Both the position numbers and the translations under genes were made by a program. Shown in pieces: positions 29,956 through 40,342 of a stretch of 64,000 bases of DNA. Below the pieces are notes generated by a model, which saw nothing but the letters and a program-made list of their open reading frames with translations, had not been told where the DNA came from and searched no databases. Source of the DNA: Lysobacter dokdonensis DS-58 (lineage in GTDB: Bacteria > Pseudomonadota > Gammaproteobacteria > Xanthomonadales > Xanthomonadaceae); assembly GCF_000770795.1 (NCBI RefSeq), contig NZ_JRKJ01000002.1, positions 62,001-126,000 on the forward strand, given 5' to 3'. The first letter of the stretch is position 1. The number at the start of each line of letters is the position of its first letter.

Positions 29956-32018
29956 TGGCCGAAGAACGTGAAGTACGTCGGCCAGGTCGGCACCGCCAGT
30001 TGCGTGGCGCTGTTGGCGGACAACCAGATCGTGTTCGCGCCACTGGCTCCGTTGCGCCAGAACAAATCCGCGCGACCGTCGCCGTCGTAGTCGCCGATGG
30101 TGGCGATCTGCCAGTCGGGGTTGAAGACGCCGGTGACGGATCGCTGGGTCGCGTTGTTGGCGGCGAGCCAGATCGTGTTCGCGCCGCTGACCGCGTTGCG
30201 CCACACCACGTCATCGCGGCCGTCGCCGTCGAAGTCGCCGATGCCGGCGATCTGCCAAGCAGTGTTGGAGACACCGGTCATGGCCATCTGCGTCAGGTTG
30301 TTGCCCGAGCGCCAGATCGTGTTCGCGCCGGAAATCGCGTGGTGCCATAGGACGTCGGACTTGCCGTCGCCGTCGAAATCGCCGATGCCGGCGACCTTCC
30401 AGTCGGTGTTCCCGACCGGCGCGACCGCGATCTGCGCCGACGCATCGGCCGAGCGCCAGATCGAATTGGCACCCGACACGCTGTTGCGCCAGAAGAGGTC
30501 GGAGCGGTCATCGCCGTCGAAATCGCCCGTGCCCATCGCGCGCCACGCGGTGCCCGCCGGCGTCAGCATCCGCGGGAACAACGAAGCCAGCAAAACGGTG
30601 TTCGCACCCGTGGCCGGGTTGCGCCACAGGATGTCGGACGTGCCGTCGCCGTCGAAATCGCCCAGCGCCTGCGGTTCCTGGTAGGGATCCACCGTCGTCG
30701 GACAGTTGTAGTAGGCGCGGATGCAGTACTGGGTGACTCGGAACATCGAGTACTGGACGCCGCCTGGGCCTTCGCGCCAGAGGATGTCCGCGAAGCCATC
30801 GCCGTCGACGTCGTTGACCGGCAGCTTGTGGAAATTCGGTTCGCAGCCGAACAGCAGCGTCGTCCCCGTGAAGGTGGTGGCGGCCAGGTCCGGGCAGCCG
30901 TCCGAATCGACATCGCCGATCGACAACGCGTGCGACGACCCCACGATCTCGAACAGATCCCACACCGCGTTGCCGAAGCCGGGCAATTCGAAGCGCGATT
31001 GCGACTGCAGCCCGCTCCCGTTGGCGCCGGCCACGCTGATCGCGCCCATCTGGTGATGGCCCAGCACCAACTCCTTGTCGCCGTCGCCGTCGAGGTCGGA
31101 GGCGAGCAGCGCGGTGGTGCTGCTGAACGTCGGGATGCGCGCCGACAGGCCGAGGTAGCCGTTCGCCCTGCGCTTGTAGACGTTGATGTACGCGTTCGGT
31201 CGGTTGTCCGGGCTGACGGTCACGACTTCATCGATGCCGTCGCCATCGGTATCCACCGCGCGCACCGCCGCCGGATAGACCCCGGTCGGCGTGTACGGAT
31301 GCGGATACGCGGTCGCGCCCGGGAAGAAACCGCCCAGCGAATTGTTCTGCAGCACGAAGAAGCTGCTGATCAACGAGGAGGTCACTAGCAGGTCGGGGCG
31401 GCCGTCGCCCGTCACGTCGGCCAGGTCGATGCCCTTGATCTCCCATTCCTTGTACCAGGTGCCGGCACCGGTCCCGACTTCCAGGTTGTTGCGGAATCCC
31501 CCGGCGCCATTGCCGAAGAAAATCGTCGCGGTGACTTGTTCGTCGTGGCAGGCGATGTCCACGTTGCCGTCGCCGTCGATGTCGCCGGCCGCGGCGTACG
31601 CGCAGGACATGCGCGTGGGGAACGAGGACTTCGTCAACGCGCCATTGGCCACCTTGACGATCGACACCTGCGTATTGCCCTGCCCCACGAAGAGCTCCGG
31701 CTTGCCGTCCTTGTCCAGGTCGACGAGCAGGATCGGAAGGTCGCTGCCGTAGGCCGGCGGCAGCACGGTCTGCAACGGCGCCGCAAAGGTGCCGTCCGTG
31801 CGCTGCAGGTACACCAGCAGCGTCGGTGTCTCGTAGCCGGACGCACGCGTCACCGCGAGGTCCTTGCGACCGTCGCCGTCGACATCGCCGATGGCGGTGG
31901 AACCGAACGGGCCCCACTCCGTCGTCAACCGGATCGGGCGGCTGAAGGAGACGTTCGCCGCACTGGCATCCAGCGCGCACAGGGCGAGCACGAACAGGAG
32001 GATCGAACGCTTCATCAT
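29949..32018 (-). CDS. Secreted FG-GAP/VCBS repeat protein (second of tandem pair)
   Basis: 689 residues starting MMKRSILLFVLALCALDASA, a signal peptide of about 20 residues. The rest is a beta-propeller-like array of FG-GAP/VCBS repeats. The first part has irregular units with calcium-loop motifs (DVDGDGRKDL, DIDGDGNVDI, DVDSDGCPDL). The C-terminal 300 residues have regular 48-residue units of type GDFDGDG-xx-D-LWRN-xx-SGAN-TIW. Such propellers bind ligands or partner proteins outside the cell; no catalytic motif is seen. Its ATG overlaps the stop of the upstream paralogue (ATGATGA), with AGGTGG upstream. The last repeat ends in WPTYFTFFGQR. Confidence 0.88.
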   Translation of the reverse strand: MMKRSILLFVLALCALDASAANVSFSRPIRLTTEWGPFGSTAIGDVDGDGRKDLAVTRASGYETPTLLVYLQRTDGTFAAPLQTVLPPAYGSDLPILLVDLDKDGKPELFVGQGNTQVSIVKVANGALTKSSFPTRMSCAYAAAGDIDGDGNVDIACHDEQVTATIFFGNGAGGFRNNLEVGTGAGTWYKEWEIKGIDLADVTGDGRPDLLVTSSLISSFFVLQNNSLGGFFPGATAYPHPYTPTGVYPAAVRAVDTDGDGIDEVVTVSPDNRPNAYINVYKRRANGYLGLSARIPTFSSTTALLASDLDGDGDKELVLGHHQMGAISVAGANGSGLQSQSRFELPGFGNAVWDLFEIVGSSHALSIGDVDSDGCPDLAATTFTGTTLLFGCEPNFHKLPVNDVDGDGFADILWREGPGGVQYSMFRVTQYCIRAYYNCPTTVDPYQEPQALGDFDGDGTSDILWRNPATGANTVLLASLFPRMLTPAGTAWRAMGTGDFDGDDRSDLFWRNSVSGANSIWRSADASAQIAVAPVGNTDWKVAGIGDFDGDGKSDVLWHHAISGANTIWRSGNNLTQMAMTGVSNTAWQIAGIGDFDGDGRDDVVWRNAVSGANTIWLAANNATQRSVTGVFNPDWQIATIGDYDGDGRADLFWRNGASGANTIWLSANSATQLAVPTWPTYFTFFGQR
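30079..30657 (-). repeat. 144-bp tandem coding repeats in the second FG-GAP gene
   Basis: A recurring core (plus strand tcgccgtcgaa[a/g]tcgcc) begins at 30079, 30223, 30367, 30511 and 30646, so three intervals are exactly 144 bp and the last 135. Each unit encodes one 48-residue propeller blade with an FDGDG calcium loop. Confidence 0.85.
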
Positions 32019-34051
32019 GGGACCACCTGCCATGCGGGACCAGCCGTGCCGAGGGTTTGCTGTTTCGCCGCGTCGGCGTCGAGCCAGATCAGATTGCTGC
32101 CGTTGGTATTGCGCCAGACGATGTCGTCGATGCCATCGCCCGAGTAATCGCCGACCGCGGCGACCTGCCAGGCCGGATTGCCGACGCTCGCGACGGGCTG
32201 CTGCCGCGCGGCGTTCGCCGAACGCCAGATCGAATTGCCGCCACTTTGCGCGTTGCGCCACAGCACGTCGTCCATGCCGTCGCGGTTGAAGTCGCCGATG
32301 CCGGCGACCTTCCATGCAAGGTTCTGCACGGGGGCCAGCGCGACGCTCGTGGCGACGTCCGCGGAGAACCAGACGCTGTTGGAACCGGTCGCCGAATGAC
32401 GCCACAGGATGTCGTCGACGCGGTCGCCGTCGAAGTCGCCGATGCCGGCGACCTGCCAGCGCACGTCGGGCACCGCGCGGATCGCGATCGCATCGTCGAA
32501 GCGACCGGAGAACCAGATCGCGTTCTCGCCGGTGCTCGAATTGCGCCAGAGGATGTCGTCGTGCAGATCGCCGTCGAAGTCGCCGCTGCCGGCGATCTGC
32601 CATTGCGGCGCGAGCGGGATGGCGTCCTGCGTCGTGTTCGCGTCGGCGCCCAGCCAGATCATGTTCGCGCCGTTGGACGGGTTCCGCCAGAACAGGTCGG
32701 CCTTGTCGTCGCCGTCGAAATCGCCCGCGGCCTTCACCGCCCACGGCAACGCGACGTTCGGCAGCGCCATCGAATTCGACACCCACCCTTGCGGCCACAC
32801 GGCGGTGCGCCCCGTGGTGTCGCGCCACACCAGGTCCGACATCCAGTTGCCGTTGACGTCGCGCGAGCGTTTGCCCATGCCGTACTTCACGCCGGCATTC
32901 CAGCCGGTGTTGTTGATGGCGAAGTCCATGCGGCCATCGCCGTTGAGGTCGCCGAGGTCGAAGAACGCGGTCGCCTGGGTATTGAGGGCGCCCGACCGGA
33001 TTTCCGTCGTCGCCATTCCGTCCGGGCCGCCCATGTAGCGGCCGAGGGTGGAGTAGCCGCCGTGGGTCACCAGCAAGTCGGGATAGCCGTCGCCGTCGAC
33101 GTCCGCCTTCTCGAGCGCGTCGGGGTTGTCGAGTGTCGCGATGATCTGCGCAAGGCGCAGGTAGCCGTCGCTCCCGTTGCGGTAGACGAGCAGGTTCGCG
33201 CACGGCGTGTTGCATTCACGGCCGACGACCACTTCGAGCGTCCCGTCGCCGTCGGTGTCGAATGCTTCGATGCCGCGCCCGTTGAACCCCGTGTAGTAGT
33301 CCAGTGGATAGGCGTAGGAGCGCGGCGGCAGGAAGCCGCCTTCGCCGTCGTTGGCGTACACGATGAAACTCCACATGCCCTGGTCGGCCTGGAGCAGGTC
33401 GGGACGGCCGTCGCCGGTCACGTCGCCGAGTTTGGTCTGGCGGGCGGCGTTCGACGACGGCGTCCCCATGTAGCCCGGACCGGCGATGGTGCCGTCGGAC
33501 GCGACCATGTAGATCGAGGCCACGTTGGCGGCCGCCGATTGGCACACGATGTCGCGCGTGCCGTTGCCGTCGATGTCGCCGATCGCCATGTCGTCGCAAT
33601 CGAACGATGCCGGCACCAGCGTCGGCACGAACTCCGCGCCGTTCCAGCGATAGATCGCGAGCCCCTCGTCGTAGCCGACGACGAGTTCGTTCTGCCCGTT
33701 GCCGTCCAGGTCCACCGCCTCGACGGTGTTCATGCTGGTCATGGGCAGCGAGAGCGACAGCGGGGCCGCGAGCGATCCGTCGTCGCGCTGGAGCCGGACG
33801 TTGACGTGCCGATAGACCGGACTGGTGTCGGGCGCCGTCGGCCACGGATCCCACACGACGACCGACAGATCGTCGCGTCCGTCGTTGTTCGCATCGCCGA
33901 TGTCGACCCACTCGGAGCTCGACCGCATCGCCGGCGCATCCTTGAGGTAGGTCGGGCTCGTGTTGAATTCGAAATCGCGCGCACCGGCGCTGCCCGCGAT
34001 GGCCACGAGCACGGCGACCGCTAGCGCGGCCGCCCCGTTGATTGCCTGCAT
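32015..34051 (-). CDS. Secreted FG-GAP/VCBS repeat protein (first of tandem pair)
   Basis: 678 residues with a signal peptide of about 23 residues (INGAAALAVAVLVAIAGSAGA). The N-terminal two thirds carry irregular FG-GAP units (DANNDGRDDL, DIDGNGTRDI, DVTGDGRPDL, DVDGDGYPDL, DLNGDGRMDF). The C-terminal third has about six regular 48-residue units with DFDGDxxxDILWRN and an IW segment, closely like those of the downstream protein. The start at 34051 is chosen because AAGGGGGCAGGGGA lies just upstream and the signal peptide then starts at residue 1; an in-frame ATG seven codons earlier lacks a site. It is coupled to its paralogue by an ATGA overlap. Confidence 0.88.
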   Translation of the reverse strand: MQAINGAAALAVAVLVAIAGSAGARDFEFNTSPTYLKDAPAMRSSSEWVDIGDANNDGRDDLSVVVWDPWPTAPDTSPVYRHVNVRLQRDDGSLAAPLSLSLPMTSMNTVEAVDLDGNGQNELVVGYDEGLAIYRWNGAEFVPTLVPASFDCDDMAIGDIDGNGTRDIVCQSAAANVASIYMVASDGTIAGPGYMGTPSSNAARQTKLGDVTGDGRPDLLQADQGMWSFIVYANDGEGGFLPPRSYAYPLDYYTGFNGRGIEAFDTDGDGTLEVVVGRECNTPCANLLVYRNGSDGYLRLAQIIATLDNPDALEKADVDGDGYPDLLVTHGGYSTLGRYMGGPDGMATTEIRSGALNTQATAFFDLGDLNGDGRMDFAINNTGWNAGVKYGMGKRSRDVNGNWMSDLVWRDTTGRTAVWPQGWVSNSMALPNVALPWAVKAAGDFDGDDKADLFWRNPSNGANMIWLGADANTTQDAIPLAPQWQIAGSGDFDGDLHDDILWRNSSTGENAIWFSGRFDDAIAIRAVPDVRWQVAGIGDFDGDRVDDILWRHSATGSNSVWFSADVATSVALAPVQNLAWKVAGIGDFNRDGMDDVLWRNAQSGGNSIWRSANAARQQPVASVGNPAWQVAAVGDYSGDGIDDIVWRNTNGSNLIWLDADAAKQQTLGTAGPAWQVVP
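32136..32720 (-). repeat. 144-bp tandem coding repeats in the first FG-GAP gene
   Basis: The same core recurs at 32136, 32280, 32424, 32568 and 32709, with three intervals of 144 bp and one of 141. It matches the repeat family in the downstream gene at both DNA and protein level, which points to internal and whole-gene duplication. Confidence 0.85.
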
Positions 34052-34183
34052 TCCCCTGCCCCCTTCCGGCATCGCGTGGACCGCGATGCTCGATGACGGG
34101 CGAGGATAACAAACAGGGTTGTCGTAATCGGCGCGCGACGGCGAGGTGCCCGAGATTGGCGGGCGATGTGACCGCCGGTCACC

Positions 34184-34612
34184 TCACCCGGGGGCTTTCT
34201 TGTCCACCCACTTGAACTCGTTGGCCTTCATGCGCAACGCATGCGCATCGTCGAGCGTGTCGCGCGATTGCACTTCGCGCCATGCGGCGGCCTGGTCGCC
34301 ATCGAGCAAGCGCGCGACGCCCTGCAGCACGCCCTGCGAAATCGGCTTGGGCGCCAGCGGCACGACGCGGAACACGCGCGCCTTCCAGTCGAACGCCCAG
34401 CACGCCTGCTGCACCTTGTTCCCGCGATGGATGCGCGCACCGCCGTGGAAGCTGCCCTGGTTGCAGGCCGCGGGCATTTCGTCGGTGAGGCGGATGGTGG
34501 CCCCATCCTTGCGGGCGGCGGTGGCGATGACCGCTGCATGCGCGGGGGCGGCCGACATCGCGGCCACCAGGGCCGCCACGCACCACGCCGATGTCGCCTG
34601 CCGAACCCGCAT
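34184..34612 (-). CDS. Small exported uncharacterised protein
   Basis: 142 residues. Residues 1-26 are a signal peptide with cleavage after AHA. The mature part has two cysteines (AACNQG and QQACWAFDW) that may form a disulfide, an ARIHRGNKV segment and a basic C-terminus. No family recognised. It is divergent from the ACMS decarboxylase gene, 69 bp between the starts, and marks the end of the opposite-strand block inside the kynurenine region. Confidence 0.7.
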   Translation of the reverse strand: MRVRQATSAWCVAALVAAMSAAPAHAAVIATAARKDGATIRLTDEMPAACNQGSFHGGARIHRGNKVQQACWAFDWKARVFRVVPLAPKPISQGVLQGVARLLDGDQAAAWREVQSRDTLDDAHALRMKANEFKWVDKKAPG

Positions 34613-34681
34613 GCGGCCAGTATGCCCCGTTCACCCGCGCCCGAACGAGCCCGGCCGTGGCGCCTCCGGTAAGCTTGCCGG

Positions 34682-35698
34682 ATGCTCAAGATCGACACCC
34701 ACGCCCACTTCCTGCCGCGCGATTGGCCGGACCTGTCCGCCAAGTACGGCGACCAGCGGTTCCCGGTCATCCACCACGGCGACGACGGGCGGCACCGCAT
34801 CTACAAGGACGGCAAGTTCTTCCGCGAAATCTGGCCCAAGACGTGGGACCCGAAGATCCGCCTGGACGATTACGCACGCTTCGGCGTGCAGGTGCAGGTG
34901 ATCAGCACGGTGCCGGTGATGTTCAGTTACTGGGCCAAGCCGCACCACGCGCTGGAACTGCACCAGGCGCTCAACGACCACACTGCCGAGGCCTGCCGCG
35001 CCTATCCGAAGCACTATGCGGGCATCGGCACGGTGCCGTTGCAATCGCCTTCGCTGGCCGTGCGCGAACTGGAACGCTGCATGGACCAGCTGGACCTGCA
35101 GGGCGTGCAGATCGGTTCGCACGTCAACGATTGGAACCTCGACGCCCCGGAGTTGTTCGAGTTCTTCGAAGCGGCGAGCGAACTCGGCGCGGCGATCCTC
35201 GTGCACCCGTGGGACATGATGGGCAGCGAGTCGATGCCCAAGTACTGGCTGCCCTGGTTGGTCGGCATGCCGGCCGAGCAATCGCGCGCGGCGTGCTGCC
35301 TGGTGTTCGGCGGCGTGCTCGAACGCCTGCCGAACCTGCGCATCTGCATGGCGCACGGCGGCGGCAGTTTCCCGTACACCATCGGGCGCATCGAGCACGG
35401 CTTCAACATGCGGCCCGACCTGGTCGCCACGGACAACTTCCGCAATCCGCGCGAGTACCTGGCGCGGATGTATTTCGATTCGTGGGTCGCCGATCCGCGC
35501 GCGTTGCGCTACCTGATCGACACCTGCGGCGCCGAGCGCATCATGCTCGGCACCGACTATCCCTTCCCGCTCGGCGAGCAGGAACCGGGCGCCGGCATTG
35601 CCGCGCTCGGCCTGTCGGAAGACGAGCAGGCCCGCCTCTACCACGGCACCGCGCTGGAATGGCTGGGGCTGTCCGCCTCGCGTTTCAACGGCGCCTGA
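34682..35698 (+). CDS. Aminocarboxymuconate-semialdehyde decarboxylase (ACMSD)
   Basis: 338 residues, amidohydrolase superfamily, usual for bacterial ACMSD. The zinc ligands are His7 and His9 (DTHAHF), His175 (LVHPWDMMG) and Asp292 (GTDYPFPLG). The AHGGGSFPY segment contributes the catalytic His. The conserved GVQIGSHVNDWNLD stretch is also present. It removes CO2 from ACMS to give 2-aminomuconate semialdehyde, diverting it from quinolinate and NAD synthesis. It leads the second half of the pathway, 12 bp before kynU. Confidence 0.95.
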   Translation: MLKIDTHAHFLPRDWPDLSAKYGDQRFPVIHHGDDGRHRIYKDGKFFREIWPKTWDPKIRLDDYARFGVQVQVISTVPVMFSYWAKPHHALELHQALNDHTAEACRAYPKHYAGIGTVPLQSPSLAVRELERCMDQLDLQGVQIGSHVNDWNLDAPELFEFFEAASELGAAILVHPWDMMGSESMPKYWLPWLVGMPAEQSRAACCLVFGGVLERLPNLRICMAHGGGSFPYTIGRIEHGFNMRPDLVATDNFRNPREYLARMYFDSWVADPRALRYLIDTCGAERIMLGTDYPFPLGEQEPGAGIAALGLSEDEQARLYHGTALEWLGLSASRFNGA

Positions 35699-35710
35699 TC
35701 GCACACACCC

Positions 35711-37000
<1,290 letters not shown>

Positions 37001-37006
37001 CGCCCG

Positions 37007-37390
37007 TCAGTGGTGGACCATTTCGAACAACCCCGGCTTCGACGGGACATCGAATCCGTCCTCGACGTCATACACACCGTCCGGCCCCTTCGCGATCAGG
37101 CCGCACGAGCACACCGCGTGCCCGCACCGGCCTTCGATGGCCATCGTGAACAAGCAATGGTCGGGCACGCCTTCCACTGCGACCATCGCGAAGATCCCGA
37201 AGGCCAGGCACGCGCCCTGCACGCGCTTGCACAGGGCGGCGATGCTGTCGATCGACGGTTCCTCGCCCTCGGTCGCCACGATCTGCGCCAGGGAGCCGTC
37301 GAGCCGCAGCGCGAGCCCGAAGATCTCGAACCGCTCCTCCTCCAGGCGCATTGCGCCCATTTGCAGCAGGGTCCGCGTGAGATCGAGCAT
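37007..37390 (-). CDS. Uncharacterised protein between kynU and kmo
   Basis: 127 residues, soluble. The middle has a hydrophobic stretch (LAFGIFAMVAVEG) and a Cys-rich RCGHAVCSCGLIAKG segment that could bind a metal. The likely start is ATG at 37388-37390, with GAGG five bases upstream; a longer in-frame reading to 37540 adds a Cys/Arg-rich region overlapping the kmo start and is not used. I do not recognise the family. It lies on the opposite strand inside the kynurenine gene group, converging with kynU and divergent from kmo. Confidence 0.62.
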   Translation of the reverse strand: MLDLTRTLLQMGAMRLEEERFEIFGLALRLDGSLAQIVATEGEEPSIDSIAALCKRVQGACLAFGIFAMVAVEGVPDHCLFTMAIEGRCGHAVCSCGLIAKGPDGVYDVEDGFDVPSKPGLFEMVHH

Positions 37391-37533
37391 TTGTTCCTCG
37401 GTGGCGACGTGCACGACAAGCTCCGGTGGTTGACGCCCGCAGCATGCAACGCCACCCCGCGTGAGGTGCATTCGGAAGATGCGAACCGGGACGCCGATGG
37501 CGGCGGCGCGGACGGGCTGGCACCATTGGGCGC

Positions 37534-38889
37534 ATGACACGCCACCTGACCCTCATCGGCGCCGGCCTCGCCGGCGGTTTGCTCGCCACTCTGCTCGCTC
37601 AGCGCGGTTGGTCCGTCGATGTGTTCGAGCGTCGCGGCGATCCGCGGGTGAAGGGGTATGCCGGCGGGCGGTCGATCAACCTCGCGCTCGCCGAACGGGG
37701 CCTGCATGCGTTGCGTGCCGCGGGCGCGGATGGCGCGGTGCTCGACAAGGCCGTGATGATGCGCGGGCGCATGGTGCATTCGCTCGATGGCGGTCAGCAG
37801 TTGTTGCGTTACGGCAAGGACGATTCGGAGGTCATCTGGTCGGTCAGCCGCGGTGAGTTGAACATCACACTGCTCGATGCGGCCGAGCGCGCCGGGGCCA
37901 GGTTGCACTTCGACCGGCGCCTGGACGCCGTCGATTTCGATGCGATGCGCGCACACTTCGTCGACGACACCAACGGACAGCACAGCGAACATGTCTTCAC
38001 CGCGCTGCTCGGCGCGGATGGCGCAGGCTCGGCTTTGCGCAACGCAATGCAGCAGCACACCGCCCTGGGCGAGCGCATCGAATCGCTGGGACACGGCTAC
38101 AAGGAACTCGAAATCCCGCCCGCGCCCGACGGCGGCTTCCGCATCGAACCCAACGCGCTGCACATCTGGCCGCGCGGGCATTACATGTGCATCGCGTTGC
38201 CCAACGACGAGCGCACGTTCACCGTCACGTTGTTCCTGCCGCTCACGGGCGATCCGTCATTCGAAACGGTCCGCACCGGCCACGATGCGCGCGCGTTCTT
38301 CGAGCGCGACTTCGCCGACGCCGTGCCGCTGATCCCGGCGCTGGAAGAGGATTTCGAACACAACCCGATCGGCCAGCTCTCGACGCTCTACCTCGACCAC
38401 TGGCACCTCGATGGCCGCGCTGTCCTGCTCGGCGACGCGGCGCACGCGATGGTGCCGTTCCACGGCCAGGGCATGAACTGCGCTTTCGAAGATTGCGTCG
38501 CGCTCGCCAACCACCTCGAACGCACGCCGGATCTCGCGCAGGCCTTCGCCGACTTCGAGACAGAACGCCTGCCCAACGCCCGCGCGATCCAGGCCATGGC
38601 GCTGGAGAACTACCTGGAAATGCGCGCCCGCGTCGACGAACAGGACTTCCTGCTGCAACGCGACCTCGAACGCGAACTCGCGCAACGCCATCCCACGCGA
38701 TTTGTCCCGCGCTACGGCATGGTGACCTTCCGCCGCCTGCCGTACGCCGTCGCATTCGAACGCGGCCGGATCCAGCGCGAATTGCTGGTCGAAGCGACGC
38801 GGGGCCGCAAGGACCTGGATGGTATCGACCGCGCATGGCTCGATGCCGAAGTCGAACGTCGCCTCCCGCCGCTGCCGGTCGAAGGCTGA
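37534..38889 (+). CDS. kmo: Kynurenine 3-monooxygenase
   Basis: 451 residues, class A flavoprotein hydroxylase. The FAD-binding GAGLAGG motif is at 9-15 and the second FAD motif is LLGDAAHAMVPFHGQGMNC. GRSINLALAERGLHAL and GYKELEIPP are kynurenine-hydroxylase signatures. It hydroxylates L-kynurenine with NADPH and O2. Bacterial enzymes of this type may lack the C-terminal membrane anchor of eukaryotic KMO, and none is seen here. It is separated from kynU by the opposite-strand gene, so it needs its own promoter within 37391-37533. sbcB begins seven bases after its stop. Confidence 0.95.
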   Translation: MTRHLTLIGAGLAGGLLATLLAQRGWSVDVFERRGDPRVKGYAGGRSINLALAERGLHALRAAGADGAVLDKAVMMRGRMVHSLDGGQQLLRYGKDDSEVIWSVSRGELNITLLDAAERAGARLHFDRRLDAVDFDAMRAHFVDDTNGQHSEHVFTALLGADGAGSALRNAMQQHTALGERIESLGHGYKELEIPPAPDGGFRIEPNALHIWPRGHYMCIALPNDERTFTVTLFLPLTGDPSFETVRTGHDARAFFERDFADAVPLIPALEEDFEHNPIGQLSTLYLDHWHLDGRAVLLGDAAHAMVPFHGQGMNCAFEDCVALANHLERTPDLAQAFADFETERLPNARAIQAMALENYLEMRARVDEQDFLLQRDLERELAQRHPTRFVPRYGMVTFRRLPYAVAFERGRIQRELLVEATRGRKDLDGIDRAWLDAEVERRLPPLPVEG

Positions 38890-38896
38890 CGCGCGC

Positions 38897-40342
38897 GTGC
38901 CGGCGAGCTTCCTCTTCTACGACCTGGAAACTTTCGGCAGCGATCCGCGCCGGACGCGCATCGCGCAGTTCGCAGCATTGCGTACTGACGCGCACCTCAA
39001 CGCGGTCGAAGATCCGATCAGCCTCTTTGTGCAGCCCGCCGACGACCTGCTGCCCTCGCCCGCCGCGACGATGATCACCGGCATCACGCCGCAACGTGCG
39101 CACGCCGAAGGCGTCAACGAAGCGGTCGCCTTCGCCCGCATCTTCGACGAGATGGCGCGGCCGGAGACCTGCACGCTCGGCTACAACTCGCTGCGCTTCG
39201 ACGATGAATTCGTGCGCTGCGGGTTCTTCCGCAATTTCTACGATCCGTACGAGCGCGAGTGGCGCGGCGGCAATTCGCGCTGGGACCTGCTCGACGTCCT
39301 GCGCATGGCGTATGCGCTGCGGCCCGAAGGCATCGCATGGCCGTTGCGCGACGACGGCGCGGCGTCGTTCCGGCTCGAACACCTCGCCGTCGCGAACGAC
39401 GTGCGGCAAGGCGATGCGCACGAGGCGCTCTCCGACGTGCTCGCGCTCGTCGGCCTGGCGCGCAAGCTCAAGCAGGCGCAGCCGAAGCTCTGGGACTACG
39501 CGCTGCGCCTGCGCGACAAGCGTTACGTCGCGCAACTGGTCGATCCCGTCCGCATGCAGCCGGTGTTGCACGTCTCGCAGCGCTTCCCGGCCCTGCGCAT
39601 GAGCAGCGCGCCGGTGGTGCCGGTCGCGCGCCATCCGCAGATCGACAGCCGCGTGATCGTGTTCGACCTCGACCAGGACCCGGAAGCGCTGCTCACGTTC
39701 TCGCCGGAAGAGATCGCCGATCACCTTTACACCCCGAGCGCCGACCTGCCCGATGGGGCCGTGCGCGTCGCGCTGAAGGAAGTGCACGTCAACAAGTGCC
39801 CGATCGTCGTGCAGTGGGAGCATCTGCGCGAAGCGGACTTCGGGCGCTTGTCGATCGACCGCGCGCTGTGCGAGTCCCGCGCGCAACGCTTGCGGGACGC
39901 GGGACCGGAACTCGCGGAGAAGGTCCGTCGGGTTTATGCGGTCAAGCGCGAGCGCGGCGAAGGCAACGACGTCGACCATTCGATCTACGACGGTTTCCTC
40001 GACGAAGGCGACAAGCGCAAGTTCGCCACCGTGCGCTCGCTGCCGCCGAAGTCGCTCGCCACGCATGCCTTCGACTTCAAGGATGCGCGCATGTCCGAAC
40101 TGCTGTTCCGCTATCGCGCGCGCAACTGGCCCGAGACATTGAGTGCCGACGAACGCGTCCGCTGGGACGACTACCGCCGCGGGCGCCTGACGCGCGACGC
40201 CGGCTTGTCCGAGTACACGCTCGCCACGTTCTTCGCGGAAATCACGGCACTTCGCGCCGCGCATGCGGATCATGGCCCTAAACTCGCGCTCCTCGATGCC
40301 CTGGAGGACTGGGGGCGGCAGCGCGCCGTCGAACTGTCATGA
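38897..40342 (+). CDS. sbcB: Exodeoxyribonuclease I
   Basis: 481 residues, close to E. coli ExoI (475). The DEDDh exonuclease motifs start with Asp9 and Glu11 (FYDLETFG), continue with YNSLRFDDEF and end with the HEALSD segment. The SH3-like and C-terminal helical domains follow. It degrades single-stranded DNA 3' to 5' in recombination and mismatch repair. The start is GTG at 38897, seven bases after the kmo stop; an ATG at 38819 would overlap kmo by 71 bases and adds residues not seen in the family. It overlaps the next gene by four bases. Confidence 0.95.
   Translation: MPASFLFYDLETFGSDPRRTRIAQFAALRTDAHLNAVEDPISLFVQPADDLLPSPAATMITGITPQRAHAEGVNEAVAFARIFDEMARPETCTLGYNSLRFDDEFVRCGFFRNFYDPYEREWRGGNSRWDLLDVLRMAYALRPEGIAWPLRDDGAASFRLEHLAVANDVRQGDAHEALSDVLALVGLARKLKQAQPKLWDYALRLRDKRYVAQLVDPVRMQPVLHVSQRFPALRMSSAPVVPVARHPQIDSRVIVFDLDQDPEALLTFSPEEIADHLYTPSADLPDGAVRVALKEVHVNKCPIVVQWEHLREADFGRLSIDRALCESRAQRLRDAGPELAEKVRRVYAVKRERGEGNDVDHSIYDGFLDEGDKRKFATVRSLPPKSLATHAFDFKDARMSELLFRYRARNWPETLSADERVRWDDYRRGRLTRDAGLSEYTLATFFAEITALRAAHADHGPKLALLDALEDWGRQRAVELS

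Noticed and set aside
30079-32720. Regularly spaced repeats that might suggest a CRISPR array
   Set aside because: The period is 144 bp in frame with protein repeats in two FG-GAP genes; there are no short direct repeats with unique spacers and no cas genes.
32057-34024. 655-codon plus-strand open frame over the first FG-GAP gene
   Set aside because: It mirrors the repeated DNA on the coding strand and shows no domain of its own.
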